A DNA stretch of 64,000 nucleotides from Grammothele lineata (taxonomy: Eukaryota; Basidiomycota; Agaricomycetes; Polyporales; Polyporaceae). This document shows positions 43,688 to 54,471 of this stretch, in pieces. The stretch is taken from the NCBI GenBank assembly GCA_002150815.3, contig NDFF03000317.1, positions 558,001 to 622,000 on the forward strand. Reading direction: 5' to 3'. The notes under the pieces were generated by a model, which worked only from the letters and a program-made list of their open reading frames with translations, was not told where the DNA came from and did no database searches. Each line of letters starts with the position of its first letter. The first letter of the stretch is position 1. The translations under genes were made by a program, and so were the position numbers.

Positions 43688-45447
43688 TCAATGCACCAAA
43701 AGGTGACTCGCGATAAGGTCACTGTCGGTGCTCACGACTTCTTGCCACCTACGCTCTTGGCGCCGTACTCGAGCAAACAGCCGCACAAGGCGCGGCATAT
43801 CGTCCCATGGGGAAGGATAAGGCCCGCAGAAATTCACCTCTGTCAAACTCGGGAACCAAGAAGAGAGCAACGCGGCGAGAGCAGGAGCAGCGTCCGCTTG
43901 CACCCGTGAAGGCCCCGTACCGATCGAAGTGGCGCTGGACGCCCGTCGTGGCTTGGTGTCGATGTTCACGTGCGCGTACTCGACAGCGGCGAGATCAATA
44001 TCTTGTACTGGAAACCCGATATACGAAAGATCAGGGCAATGTTCCGCAAAATACGTGAACGCCGCGAGCGATGCCCGGAAGGTGGTATGTTCGGCAGGTA
44101 CGAGGTCAGCGAACTCGAGGTATGGCCATCCACGTGCCATTGCAGCGAGTGTTGTGTCGTCTAGGCCCATAAAAGAGTAACCTTCCAACTGGATTTGGGT
44201 GAGCTGAGTAAGATGAGAGAGAGGGAGTAAGATGGATGGATCGTAAGGGACATCGTCGTCGGGCGCCGGAACATCGCCAGAAGTCTTTGTTAGCACCCAC
44301 AACCTTCGAATGGATTCGGTGGAGGGATGATCGCCCAGGGTGGAAACCAGTGCACGGATGTCGTCTGGCGGGGACCAATGACGGAGCCACAATATGACTG
44401 ACAACATTTCCGGGGATTGCACCTTTTGCAGAAAATCGGTGATCCAACGAGCCGACAGGTCGCAATCGAGGATCAGGTTGGTTAAAGCCGAAAATGGACG
44501 ATCTACGTCGCGGAGAACTTGGTCAATATCCTCGGGACAATCCATGTACCGGGTATCTAGGGAAATCTGGAGGAGCGAAGGGAGTGATGCTAGATGTCTT
44601 AGTGGGCGTGAGGAAAGTGATGGGCCCCCAGTTATAATGCAATAAGTGAGGTGGTGTAATCCGCATATCGCCTCTGCGAGCAGTCGATTGATCTTGTCGT
44701 CGCGAACATTGGTCCTAAGGTAGAGCGTTTCCAGTTCAGGGCAACGGATAGCGAGATCCGTCAGTATTGGGACGAGTATGTTGGGTTTTGCCACTTCACT
44801 CTCCCCTCCTAGAAATTTTGAATCCTCTGCCGATGTTTGGTCTACGAAGCTCACATTGACGTCCAGATCACGAAGGGTTGAATGAAAGAAGTGAAAGAGG
44901 TAAGGCATGGGATGCTGCGGAGGATCGGGCAAGTCGTCGCTGATACTCGGGGGCGTCTTGGTCAGGAGGACTATGTGAGATGTGTGGACCTTCGTCAGGC
45001 GGGGGAAGTCTGCCGGTCCTAGATATTTGACCAGTGTCGACCATGCAATGTCTCCAAGGATGATATCCGTCCATTTATGGATGTTATTGATTTTCCTGAT
45101 GAAGGAAGTATACTTCCGAATCCGAGCAACTTCGCTCTCTGTGAGCTCGCGAAGGAAGGTCTGAGAATGACGAGCGCTACGTCACCTCCAAGGGAGTTGT
45201 GAAGCGACGATTAGGGACTCACTGCAATGGTGAGCCCGAGTGCGTCATCCTTCTCTGATATCCATGAGTCCCCAGGAGCGATGGGCAGAAGCTCCTCGAG
45301 GCCCCCGACGTCCGACCACAGCCATCCGAGCGCAATATCCGAGAGGTGCCTGTTCAGCCTGGCGAGAATGGCTAGTGTCCGAGACTCGCAACGCGCACAG
45401 ATGAGTTCCCAGATCTCGCGCGAGAAAGCGGACCGCCTTGTAGACAT
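43688..45447 (-). CDS. F-box / leucine-rich protein, copy 3
   Basis: Exons 45447-45223 and 45160-43688, 62-base phase-0 intron, 565 aa. Start MSTRRSAFSREIWELICARC. Leucine-rich part LVPILTDLAIRCPELETLYL. End LVRLFARVRRQERRWQEVV. Duplicate partner of copy 1 (1529-3324), and equally close to copy 4, with which it is in tandem on the same strand. The exon 2 frame is open without interruption. Confidence 0.8.
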
Positions 45448-45625
45448 ATTCGAGGGATTGCGCAAAGATGAAAGGTGGCCATGAGGAGGGGAAAGTCAAA
45501 ATCCTATGCGCGTCGTGCGGATCACACTGAGAACAAGACCGTTGACGCCAGTCAGTAGTGGTCGGAGCTCGGGCCATGACCGGGCCGGTCTCTCGACTGA
45601 GGACCTCTGATGACGCCCATGGACC

Positions 45626-46019
45626 AGCGGTATAAGCGCTTAAGCCCCTATAAGCCCCTACATAATCGTGTCCTCTCGTGCCTGGGAAATGCGATCATGT
45701 AAAGGGAGCTGTCCGCCGAGAGACCGTCATTTCCTGTCATTTCCCAGGGCAGAGCAACATGTACCATTTTAAAAGCGAAGGAAAGACCAGGCACAGTGGT
45801 AGTAACTGGCAACTTCTGAGGGCGATAGACAAACCCTCTGCCAGTGAGTACAAGTGAGTATCGCAAAACTGTGCGTCTGCCAACGCCGTGTTGCATATCG
45901 ACGCGTACATGCAGCTAAGGGAGGATGAGACGCGTTACTGAATTTCAGGAGCTGCCTATCGTGCGACCCTTCCCCTCCACTTCAACACTTGCCCTCGCAC
46001 AACCGTGAACCGTTTCCTA
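45626..46019. other. Spacer between F-box copy 3 and a fragment
   Basis: Includes a short repeat AAGCCCCTAT (about 45640-45660). Otherwise nothing recognised. Confidence 0.35.
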
Positions 46020-46440
46020 CTAGACCACGCTGTTCAGACCGTTCCTCGACCGTTCCACCTGCCCTCTGCGTTGAAGTAATGCTCCGACCGGCGATCCGTT
46101 CCGAAATATCCAATGTTCGTCGCTTTTGGAGCCTATAGAGAGGAAAGCGTAGCGATCACAGCGACAGCGTCTCGTTGTATACGAGAATGGCCCGACCCCG
46201 ATGCGGGAGTCGATGCTGCGACGCCCGTGCCGTTGGGGAATGGCCGCTTTCAAAGTCGCCTGCACCGCCTCCACGATGTTTATATCGACGTCTTCAAGTG
46301 CAAACCGGCTTCTTCCAAATCGGAGCAATTCTCAGTGAGTTGCATGAACGCAGCGAGCGATACGCTTGGTCTTTCACCCAGGAGTGCATGGAGGTACGAG
46401 GGACGCGTCCGAGATCGAGTCCTTCGTTTTGGGCAATCCG
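46020..46440 (-). pseudogene. C-terminal fragment of an F-box / leucine-rich gene
   Basis: Minus-strand pieces VSLAAFMQLTENCSDLEEAG and, in another frame, FALEDVDINIVEAVQATLKAAIP align with SLAAFIHFIESCPDLEEVE and FALEDVDVNIVEAAQATVKAAIP of copy 2. A frameshift separates the two pieces, and the part following IGVGPF is scrambled. Confidence 0.65.
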
Positions 46441-46485
46441 TACGCCATTGCTTTGAGGATTGGGTCATCGGGGATAAAGCCGGCG

Positions 46486-48266
46486 TCAATGCACCACAGG
46501 GAGGCGTGCGGTGAGGCCACTGCCGTCGCTCACGACTCGTTGCCACCTACGCTCTTGGCGGCGCACTCGAGCAAATATCCGCACAAGGCGTGGGATGTCG
46601 GCCCACGGGGAGAAGTCGTAGAGTGGATGGGGCCCGCAGTGATCCACACCTATCAACTTCGGAAACCAAAGAGAGAGCAGCGCGGCGAGAGCTGGAGCAG
46701 CTTCGGCTTGTAGCCATGAGGGCCCAGTATCGATCAAAGAGGTGCGGGATGCCTGTCTTGGCTTGGTTCTGGTGTTTGCTACTAATCTACGCGCGGACTC
46801 GATTGCGGCGAGGTCAACGTCCTGTACTGAGAACCCGATATATGAGAGATAGGGGCAATGTTCCACAAAATACGTGAACGCCGCGAGCGATGCCCGAAAG
46901 GTGGTATGTTTGGTAGGTACGAGGTCAGCGACCTCGAGGTGTGGCCATCCACGCGCCATTGCAGCGAGTGTCGCATCGTCTAGGCCCATAAAAGAGGAAC
47001 CGTGTAACTGGATCTGAGTGAGCTGAGTGAGGTGGGAGAGAGGGAGCAAAATGGACGGTTCGTAAGGAATGTCGTCGTCGGGCACCGGGACATCGCGAGA
47101 AGTCCCTATTCGCAACCACAAGGTTCGGATGGATTTTGCGGAAGGATGATTGCCCAGGGCAGAAACCAGCGCACGGACGTGGTCCGGTTGGGACCAAGGA
47201 TGGAGTGTGATGCGGAGTGATAACATGTGCGGGGATTGCACCTTTTGCAAAAGGTCGGCTATCCAACGAGCCGGCAGATCGCAATCGAGATGCATGTTGC
47301 GTAAAGCCGGAAATGGGCGTCCTACGCCCCGGAGAGCTTGCTCAACATCATCGGGGCATTTCATCCGTCTGGTACTCAAGGAGATCTCGCGGAGAGAAGG
47401 GAGCGATGCTAAATGTCTTAGTGGACGGGAGGAAAGCGATGGACCCCCGGATATAGTGCAATGTGTGAGGTGGTGTAATCCGCATATTGCGTCGGCGAGC
47501 AGTCGATCGATCTTGTCGTCGAGCACATTGGACTTGAGGTGGAGCTTCTCCAGTCTGGGGCAACGGATAACAAGATCCTTCAGTATTGGGACGAGTATGT
47601 TGGGTTTTGCGACTTCACTCTCCCCGCCTGGAAATCCCCAACGCTCTTCCCATGCTTTGTCTACGAAGCTCGCATTAATTTCCAGATGACGGAGGGTTGA
47701 GTGAAAGAAGTGAAAGAGATAGGGCATGGGGTGTGGCGGAGGATCGGGCAAGTCGCGCTGGGAAAACGGGGGCATCTTGGTCAGGAGGACCGTGTGATAC
47801 GTATAGACCTTTGTCAAGCGAGGAAAGTCTGTCGGCCCAAGATATTTGACCAGCATCCACCATGCGACGTCTCCAAGGAGAAGGTCCGTATATGTAAGGG
47901 TTTGGTTGATTGACCTGATGAAGGCAGTATACTTCCGTAACCGAGCGACTTCGTTCTCGGTGAGCTCGCGAAGGAAGAACTAAGAATGACGGGAACTACG
48001 TCAATACTGAGAGAGTTGCGAGACAACGATTTGGCACTCACCACCACGCCACGCCCAAGTGTGTCATCCTTCTCGCACGCCCATGAGCCCACAGGAGCGA
48101 TGGCCATAAGCTCCTCGAGGCCCTGGACCTCCGACCACAACCATCCGAGCGCAATTTCCGAGAGGTACCTGTTGAGCCTGGCAAGAATGGTGAGTGTCGG
48201 AGAGTTGCAGTGTGCGCAGATGTGTTCCCAAATCTCGCGCGAGAAAGTGATCCGTCTTGCAGACAT
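46486..48266 (-). CDS. F-box / leucine-rich protein, copy 4
   Basis: Exons 48266-48042 and 47979-46486, 62-base phase-0 intron, 572 aa. Start MSARRITFSREIWEHICAHC. Leucine-rich part LVPILKDLVIRCPRLEKLHL. End LVRIFARVRRQERRWQRVV. The acceptor is TTAG rather than CAG. Closest to copies 1 and 3. Confidence 0.8.
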
Positions 48267-48873
48267 GTCCGACAGACGGCGCAAGATGAAGGATGAGCAG
48301 AGAAGAGAAAACTCGAGATACTAGCGCGTCGCGCAGAGTGCGGCGGCAGAGCACAAAGACTCCCGTTGGTGCCACTGCCAGTGCTGGTCGGGGCTCGGAC
48401 CGCAGCCGGGCCGGGCTCGAACCCGCCCGTTCTTTACGCTACGCCGCGGTCTCTCACCTCGGAGGATCACCTAGCCTCCTGTATAAGCAGCGGTTGCTTA
48501 CATTGCCTCTAAGGAAGCAGGCGAGTCGACATAACTTGAAAAGGGCCCGCGTAGTATGGAGTCCAAAAGAGCCTCTTAGCAGTAGATGAGTCCGGATTGC
48601 TCACGCTTCATCCTCCTGCGACTGAGAAAGGTCGGATTGATGCCGTGTGCGAAGCACTTGCATTGAGTACTCGATCTGACTTGCGATGGATCACGATTCG
48701 CGAGACACGTCAAGAAGTGTGGAGAGACTGTATGTCTACGATAGATTCTAGACACTGTCGCGTTGTGTGGGGACGTGAGAATTCAAGAGAACGAATACCT
48801 ATAGTATAACGACTCTAGGGTATCGTCGATGGTACCTTTCCGTGCCAAAACCCCTCCCTCTCAGCGATGTGCA
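48267..48873. other. Spacer at the right end of the mirrored region
   Basis: No gene recognised. To the right the content becomes single-copy and unrelated. Confidence 0.4.
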
Positions 48874-49903
48874 TCACTGCACCTTCGTCTTCGGCTTCGC
48901 GGCCGCGGGGCCAAAGTTCTTCACAGCCCGCGTCGTGAACAGCCCCGCGAGGACGAGCGTGCACACCGCACGAGCCATCTCTGGGTCGAGGGGTGCGAGG
49001 CCTTCCGCGCTCTTCGCGGAGGACCCGAGCCATCCGAACGCGACGGCGTGCGCATCGGCCCAGAAGGGCTGTGCGTGCGTGAGGAGGGCGTAGAGGCCCG
49101 TGATGAGGGGCGCACACCAGAGATCGGTCGTCGTCCAGCCGTAGGGGAGGAATCGGTGGGCGTGGTGAGCGTGAGCGCGTAGGGCTGGAAGAAGGAGAAG
49201 AGGTTGGTGAAGAAGAAGCCGCCATTGGCAGTCATCTGTATTGAGGGCAATAAGCATAGCAGGTGGGAAAGTGAGACACAGGGCTGGACGCACGAGTGAC
49301 GTGAGGAGAAGCGTCCACGGGCTGTTTCGAAGCTCGGGCATGGCGTGCCGGGTTACCATGGGTGGGATGAGGTTGCAGAGGAGGTATGCACGGCTGAAGC
49401 TATCGAACGCAGCGAGCGGAAGCTCGAGCTCGAACGAGGGAGCGGGCACATAGGGAAGCTTGTCCACAATCGCCTGAACGCCGGTGTAGAACGCGGGCAC
49501 CACGCCCGAGTACATGAAAGACGGAGGGATCGCCAATGCCGGAGCTGGGTATATGCATCTTCGGGTCAAGAACGGTCCCACTACGTTCCAAAACAGCGCA
49601 CGCACCCATCACAGCCTCCCCGCCATAGACAACGAGCAGAGTTGCCGCCGCATCTCGTATGAAAGACCGCGACTCGGCTTCCGCAAGCGCGACTGCCTTG
49701 CCTTTCTCCGACGTATTCACGGTCTTCGTCTTGAGCGCATGGTCGGCCGCAAGTTTCTCGCGTATTTGCCGGAGCGCGATACAGAGCCTGAACGCAGCAA
49801 CGGTGTCGAGAGTGCTGAGCTGCAGGCCGAACCAGGTGAACGGAGCCACCGGAGCAAGGAGAAGCCTGTAGACTTCGACGATCGGCACGAGCAGGAGGGA
49901 CAT
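48874..49903 (-). pseudogene. Multi-pass membrane protein gene with frameshifts
   Basis: The minus-strand frame from MSLLLVPIVEVYRLLLAPV continues to LLVVYGGEAVMGA. The clear continuation LFWNVVGPFLTRRCIYP lies in another frame. The junction reads GGTGCGTGCGCTG, as expected from a four-base GTGC duplication of GGTGCGCTG. After SPWTLLLTSL a GTGCGT..ACAG intron leads to MTANGGFFFTNLFSFFQPY. A second shift then joins this to LPYGWTTTDLWCAPLITGLY and an end at 48874. Five or more hydrophobic segments are visible. I do not recognise the family. It could be a true gene if one junction hides an unusual intron or an assembly error. Confidence 0.5.
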
Positions 49904-50579
49904 GGCAAAAAGATGAACAGAAAGTGGGGCTGGAGGTGCGACGACGACGGCGCCCTTTATCAGGTAGGGCCGCGTCGACGGCGGAGACCAACGAACGTGT
50001 CGCAAACGTGGGGCATGGCCTCAGAGCGCCGTGCGCCGTCAGCGAGAGGTCAGAGCAGCACTCGTCGGGCTGGTCATTGGACGCTAAGCGAGAGGGCTTA
50101 CAAGTAAGCAACATAAGATATTTGTAAACGTCCCTGCCAAGGGTACAATGGTGCAGTGGCTGTAATGGCCCTAAACCGGGAATGTGAGGTGGTCTAAAGC
50201 CCCAACGGATCTAGTCGTCTGTGCGCTGGTTCAAGACCGTCCCCTCCAGAAAACTTGGTTACTTCGAGTCTCCCGCCTCGTAAGAAGTGGGTTGACCTGG
50301 TATAATACGCCCTTGACTGGCCAGGGAAGCAATTCCGCAACCTGCAGGGCGTGCCGAGTTAGTCTTAGGAGATCAGGACGTGTCGTCTGTTCGCGCAGAT
50401 GGCCCGTGCCCCTCATAAACCCTTACTTTTGTTCCTATTATCCTTTGTAGAAGCATTGATCAATATTGACCACTCAACCTCACTTTTGTAGCTAGCAACT
50501 AAGCGTAGTAAATGTCTTTTTATCGAGTACAACTGATTGTCTGCGGAGTATATCGTGCAACGCGTCTATGGACACCACC
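49904..50579. other. Spacer with a tRNA-like stretch
   Basis: Mostly featureless apart from the tRNA-like sequence listed separately. The frame continuing upstream of 49903 might be an N-terminal part of the membrane gene. Confidence 0.3.
50178..50245 (+). repeat. tRNA-derived sequence (possible SINE or tRNA pseudogene)
   Basis: GAGGTGGTCTAAAGC resembles the D-arm/A-box of leucine or serine tRNAs, and GGTTCAAGACC (50228-50238) fits the B-box. The spacing (about 67 bases overall) is too short for a type II tRNA, and the acceptor stem pairs for only four bases, so it is not a working tRNA gene. Confidence 0.35.
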
Positions 50580-51949
50580 TCACGGGGTATCTTCGAGATG
50601 TACAACTAGCTTCGTGCCGCTGACCTTGTTGTCCTCCATCCGCTTCAATCCATCCATAATACCCGCCAAGCCATTCGGAAGCACCTCCACCCTGTTGGGC
50701 TGCAAGCAATCTCCTGAGCTCACCACTATCTCAATTGTCTCAAATGAAACACGTACCACAATGACGCCCTCCTTCAGCCATCCCGACAGTCTCTTGTACA
50801 AGTCAATCCTCAGCTCAACGATGCCCGCACGGCTGGCTGTCGCCAGGAGGCGCGCGACCTTCTTCCCGTCATCTGGCTCGACCAAGTCCGCGATCGCCGC
50901 CTCACCCTGCTGGTGGATCGAGGCGAGGCCGCTCCCGCGCCCGAGCGCCTGGTAGCCCATTCTCTCCGTGTCGTGCGTCGGGATCGCGTTGTACGCGAAC
51001 GCGACGCCCACCGGACCCGCGATGCGCGCGACTTCGGTGAGGATTGTGTTGGAGGAGAGAGAGCGGTCGAGGACGTGAGTGGCTCCGAGCGACTTGAGCC
51101 ATGCTTCGTGCTTGAGCGACGACGTCGCGATGATGGATGAGAAGCCATTCAGACGCGCTGCTTGGATCGCTGAAAGCAATGTGTGATGAACGACTGATAC
51201 TAGAAGGAGCGCCGGACGACGTCGCTGTAACACTTACCGTACTGCCCGACGGAAGTCGAGCCGCCGACGATGAACGCGGTCTTACCCGCGAACTTGGTCG
51301 CCGAGCCCTCCACCCAAGGAGCCGGGAAACCGAGGGTGGCGCCTTCAGGATTAGAGTTCCATAGTCCGGTAACTGCGGTGGAAAATCCGAGAGGTACGGT
51401 CGCCGCTTGGTCGAACGTCAGGTTGTCTGGTACCTTGGCACGCATGTCAAAACGTATCAGCACCGATCCTGGCGGCAACTAGATCGCGTCGACGGTGCGC
51501 GGCGTCACCTTAGCAGTCATCTTTGCGGAGACCGTGCAATACTCCTGGAATGTTGCGTTTGAAGAGCCGAGCCCGCCTGCGAAGAAGCTATACCGCGCAC
51601 ACACATCTCCATCAGCTCGTCGTTTCCAACGTAAACCATAGAAAGAGTCGCGGCTAATCAGAGGGACCAGAGAACGAACGCACATCTTGTCCCCGACCTC
51701 AACGCCCTCAACGTCTGGCGCGACTTCCTCCACAATCCCCGCGCCGTCGGAGCCCCCGATAAACGGGTACTTGATGAAGAACTCCAAGCCGAGCTTCTGG
51801 ACGATCCAGTCGGCGGGGTTGAGTGCCGCAGACACAACCTTGACGAGCACCTCGCCCGGGCCGGGCTTGGGCACCGGCCAGTCCGTACGGAGCTTCCAAG
51901 GTGTGTGTACGACTTCGACGACGAGGGCTTTTTGCGTCTGAGGAGCCAT
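50580..51949 (-). CDS. MDR-superfamily oxidoreductase (zinc-independent), copy 1
   Basis: Four to five introns; start MAPQTQKALVVE at 51949, stop at 50580. Visible order: GroES-like part (TDWPVPKPGPGEVLVKVVSA, YPFIGGSDGAGIVEE), a phase-2 intron after GDK, FFAGGLGSSNATFQEYC, an intron ending GCCAAG, VPDNLTFDQAATVPLGFSTA, then the Rossmann motif GGSTSVGQY with an intron directly after it, AIQAARLNGFSSIIATSS, and a last exon PNRVEVLPNGL..GTKLVVH. No zinc-binding cysteine cluster is seen, as in quinone-oxidoreductase/enoyl-reductase type members. It likely reduces an activated double bond or carbonyl with NADPH in the cytosol; substrate unknown. Paralogue at 58689-60039. TATAAA lies about 100 bases upstream. 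Confidence 0.85.
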
Positions 51950-52045
51950 ATGGAAGCACGAAAGGTAGAAGGAGGCGGCGATGGTGCAGTGAGTGCGTTT
52001 CTTTGTGGTGTCGGTGTGGATCCTCGACCGAGGGCTTTGGCGCGC

Positions 52046-52051
52046 TTTATA
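52046..52051 (-). promoter_or_regulatory. TATA-like box of MDR copy 1
   Basis: TATAAA on the minus strand about 97 bases before the start codon. Confidence 0.45.
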
Positions 52052-52494
52052 CCGTCTGAAAAGTGGCCTTGGAGGTGTGCCATCCACCGCAAACACCGTC
52101 GGGATTGGTGTGGGTTTCGGAGAGGAGTGGGGCTCGCCTGGATCCTCTCAGCATAACCACGGTACGCATATATTCACTTTGCGCGACGTTGCCTCGTATC
52201 TTGTCCTCACGGTCGACGAGAGCGCGCAATAGTCAAGGCGCGCAAGAACGTATCTATTTCTTAAAGCGGCAGGGTAAGAAAGCTGGACAGTACGTCGGAA
52301 GTGAAGGGCGCACCACTGAACCTCACACAACAACAGTGAAACATTGACATCGGAGTTGGTTGTGGGTCTCTACATCATGTCGCTCGCGTCTGGAAGACTT
52401 TCTGTTGTAGTATTCGGTGCAAAAGAAACGGCCACAAAAGCCCCGGGCTCTATGCATTCCTGCCTGCAAAAGTAGTCGCTTTACATGGGCCCAG
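52052..52494. other. Intergenic spacer
   Basis: No gene recognised; promoter of MDR copy 1 and 3' region of the secreted-protein gene. Confidence 0.35.
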
Positions 52495-53201
52495 CTACAG
52501 CAAGGTGTTCACAAAAGCACTAATGCATATAGCCGCACTGGCTGCCAGCATCATCCCCGCGGGCCCAATGACGTCCGCTCCGTTGCCCGACTTGACGGGA
52601 GGGGAGAAACCAGTCAGCTCTCACGTCGACGGCAGCGGAGACGGATGACACTCTACTCACCGTCTGGACATCGATGAACCTCACCGGTTCTGTGCCGGTT
52701 TGCAGGGTCTCGATTGAGCTCGAGGCCGAGAGGATGGCTGTGCAGTTCGCGACACCGTCCTTGATCGAACAGTCGTTGTGGAACACCCCGACGCTGCCGA
52801 TTTGGCCGCTGAGGTGCACGTCGTTTGGTCCTTCAACGAGAGTGGCTGAAGACGACACAAAACGTGAATATCCTACTGGAGAGATCAGAAAACGCAAACC
52901 ACTAACCTGTGACGGAGGCATCCGGGTCGTTGGTCGCCGTCGGAGCGTCGGTGAAGGATCCGCTGGATGTGCCGACAGCAATCCGCCATGACGTGCGGCC
53001 CTGAGAGTCAACACCGAGTTTATCGGCTGTGAAGGGAGTAAGGTCTGTCGACTCCTGGCCGGGTATGTAAAGAGAAACGATGGCAGCGTCTAGCTCGCCG
53101 TCAGTGAATCGTAGTGCACGACGTGCGAGCAATGAAACTCACTGGCTTGAACAAGAAGGGCGGCGACAAAGACGCTAGAAACAAAAGACCTGGGGAACAT
53201 G
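52495..53201 (-). CDS. Small secreted protein with GPI-anchor-like tail
   Basis: Start MFPRSFVSSVFVAALLVQA (signal peptide) at 53201. The following exons contain LDAAIVSLYIPGQESTDL, GVDSQGRTSWRIAVGTSSG, and after an intron GPNDVHLSGQIGSVGVFHND, CSIKDGVANCTAILS and TGTEPVRFIDVQT. The last exon reads SPPVKSGNGADVIGPAG followed by the hydrophobic tail MMLAASAAICISAFVNTLL, a typical GPI-addition end. About 200 aa; the second-exon acceptor is uncertain. No named domain recognised. Probably extracellular or attached to the cell surface. Confidence 0.65.
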
Positions 53202-53297
53202 ACGAAAAAAAGATTGGGAGAAAGTTGAAAGATGTTCTCGAAAAGAAAACGAACAGTAGAAATTGAAGATGGGCTGCAGACCTCTTGCAGCATCATA

Positions 53298-53303
53298 CTT
53301 ATA
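53298..53303 (-). promoter_or_regulatory. TATA-like box of the secreted-protein gene
   Basis: TATAAG on the minus strand about 97 bases before the start. Confidence 0.4.
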
Positions 53304-54307
53304 CATCGCGGGCCTCTACGCAGTGGCTCTGTTGCGATGCAAAGGCGCTGTATTATATTGCGCCTATTCGGCTGAGGACGAACTGCTTTGATTTCTAGCG
53401 TGCCACCTCTTCAGCGGGCGCGGGCGCCAAGTGTCAAAAAAGGGATCGCAGCGGGCGCCGGTCGATGGCAACATCGCCGCTACCTATATTGTGACATGGG
53501 CGGCCGATTACCGCACGGCCCCGGATCGCATGATTGTGCCTTACTGCACCACGTACTGCAAAATCGGCAGGAGGAAACCTGTACAACGTAAGCGGAGGTT
53601 AGAAGGTCTCTGATGCAAGCGGAAGTAGTATTGGAAGGATGATCACTGATGAAGACGTCCGTCTTTGGCAGGTAACGTCTGGCGTCAGGACACAGCATCC
53701 AGTGCCATAACATTGTAAGGACCCGGTGCTCAAGTACAGGGATCTCCTTCCGAGTCTGGTTCAGTGCCGACCGGTGGTTTAGATGTTGGTCCTAGTCGCC
53801 TGTTTGAACAAACGAAACGAGATTAGAGAGCGTCCAGAGGGCCTTTATGGCAGAGGTTGTAAAGTACGCCAAGAGGGCCAATAGACACGATCAGGACAGG
53901 CTAGACAAGAAGACCGGAACAGAGGGCGTACCGAAGAGCGTGTTGATTATTGCAGCCATATCACATAGCCTTGCGCTGCGACGTCATTAGATCGACAAGG
54001 TGCTCTCGGTGTGCATGACTACCGTTTGGGGCCACTGCTCCTTTGAGCTCAGAATGACGGACCTAGACGTAGACGTCACGACAAGCAGATTCTGATACGA
54101 TGGCCCGGAGACAGAGTAAGTTATACTTCTGTTCGCAATCAACACTCTGCATGGCTTACCAGCGCAACGCTTCGATTGAAGATATTGACATACGCGCATA
54201 TTGTGTATAGAGGGTTAAAGACGGTGCAGTTCCTTGTTGGTAGTTCATCTTCGACAGCTCGCTGCGTAAGTACATATACTAACTAGCCTGAGCCGGTCGA
54301 GGTCAGT
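53304..54307. other. Gene-poor spacer
   Basis: No gene or repeat recognised on either strand. Confidence 0.4.
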
Positions 54308-54410
54308 GGAAAGACAACATAGTCAGCGCCGAAACGACGAGTCGCGGTGTACGTCCCGGAGAGTTCCGGCCATCGAGCCGCCGGTTTGAGCCGCATTTCT
54401 GCACCCTTTA
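54308..54410 (+). repeat. About 100-bp dispersed repeat, copy a
   Basis: Aligns with 55833-55930 over its length, sharing GACAACA, AGCGCC, GTACGTCCCGGAGA, TTCCGG, CGCCGGTT and GAGCCGC. A perfect five-bp hairpin CCGGA/TCCGG lies in the middle. GGTTTGAGCCGC here and GGTTCGAGCCGC in copy b resemble a pol III B-box, so it may be a tRNA-derived SINE. Confidence 0.5.
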
Positions 54411-54471
54411 CTTACTTTAACTTAAGTATTACTTACTGCTCGGCGGATAATCCACAAGGTCGGATGTCATC

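Larger units (their letters stand above)
41291..45625. repeat. Arm 2 of the inverted segmental duplication (partner 1360-5716)
   Basis: See 1360-5716. It starts at TTTCACTCGATTCCTCTC, directly inside the truncated exon of the broken X gene, which shows the junction created by the rearrangement. Confidence 0.8.
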
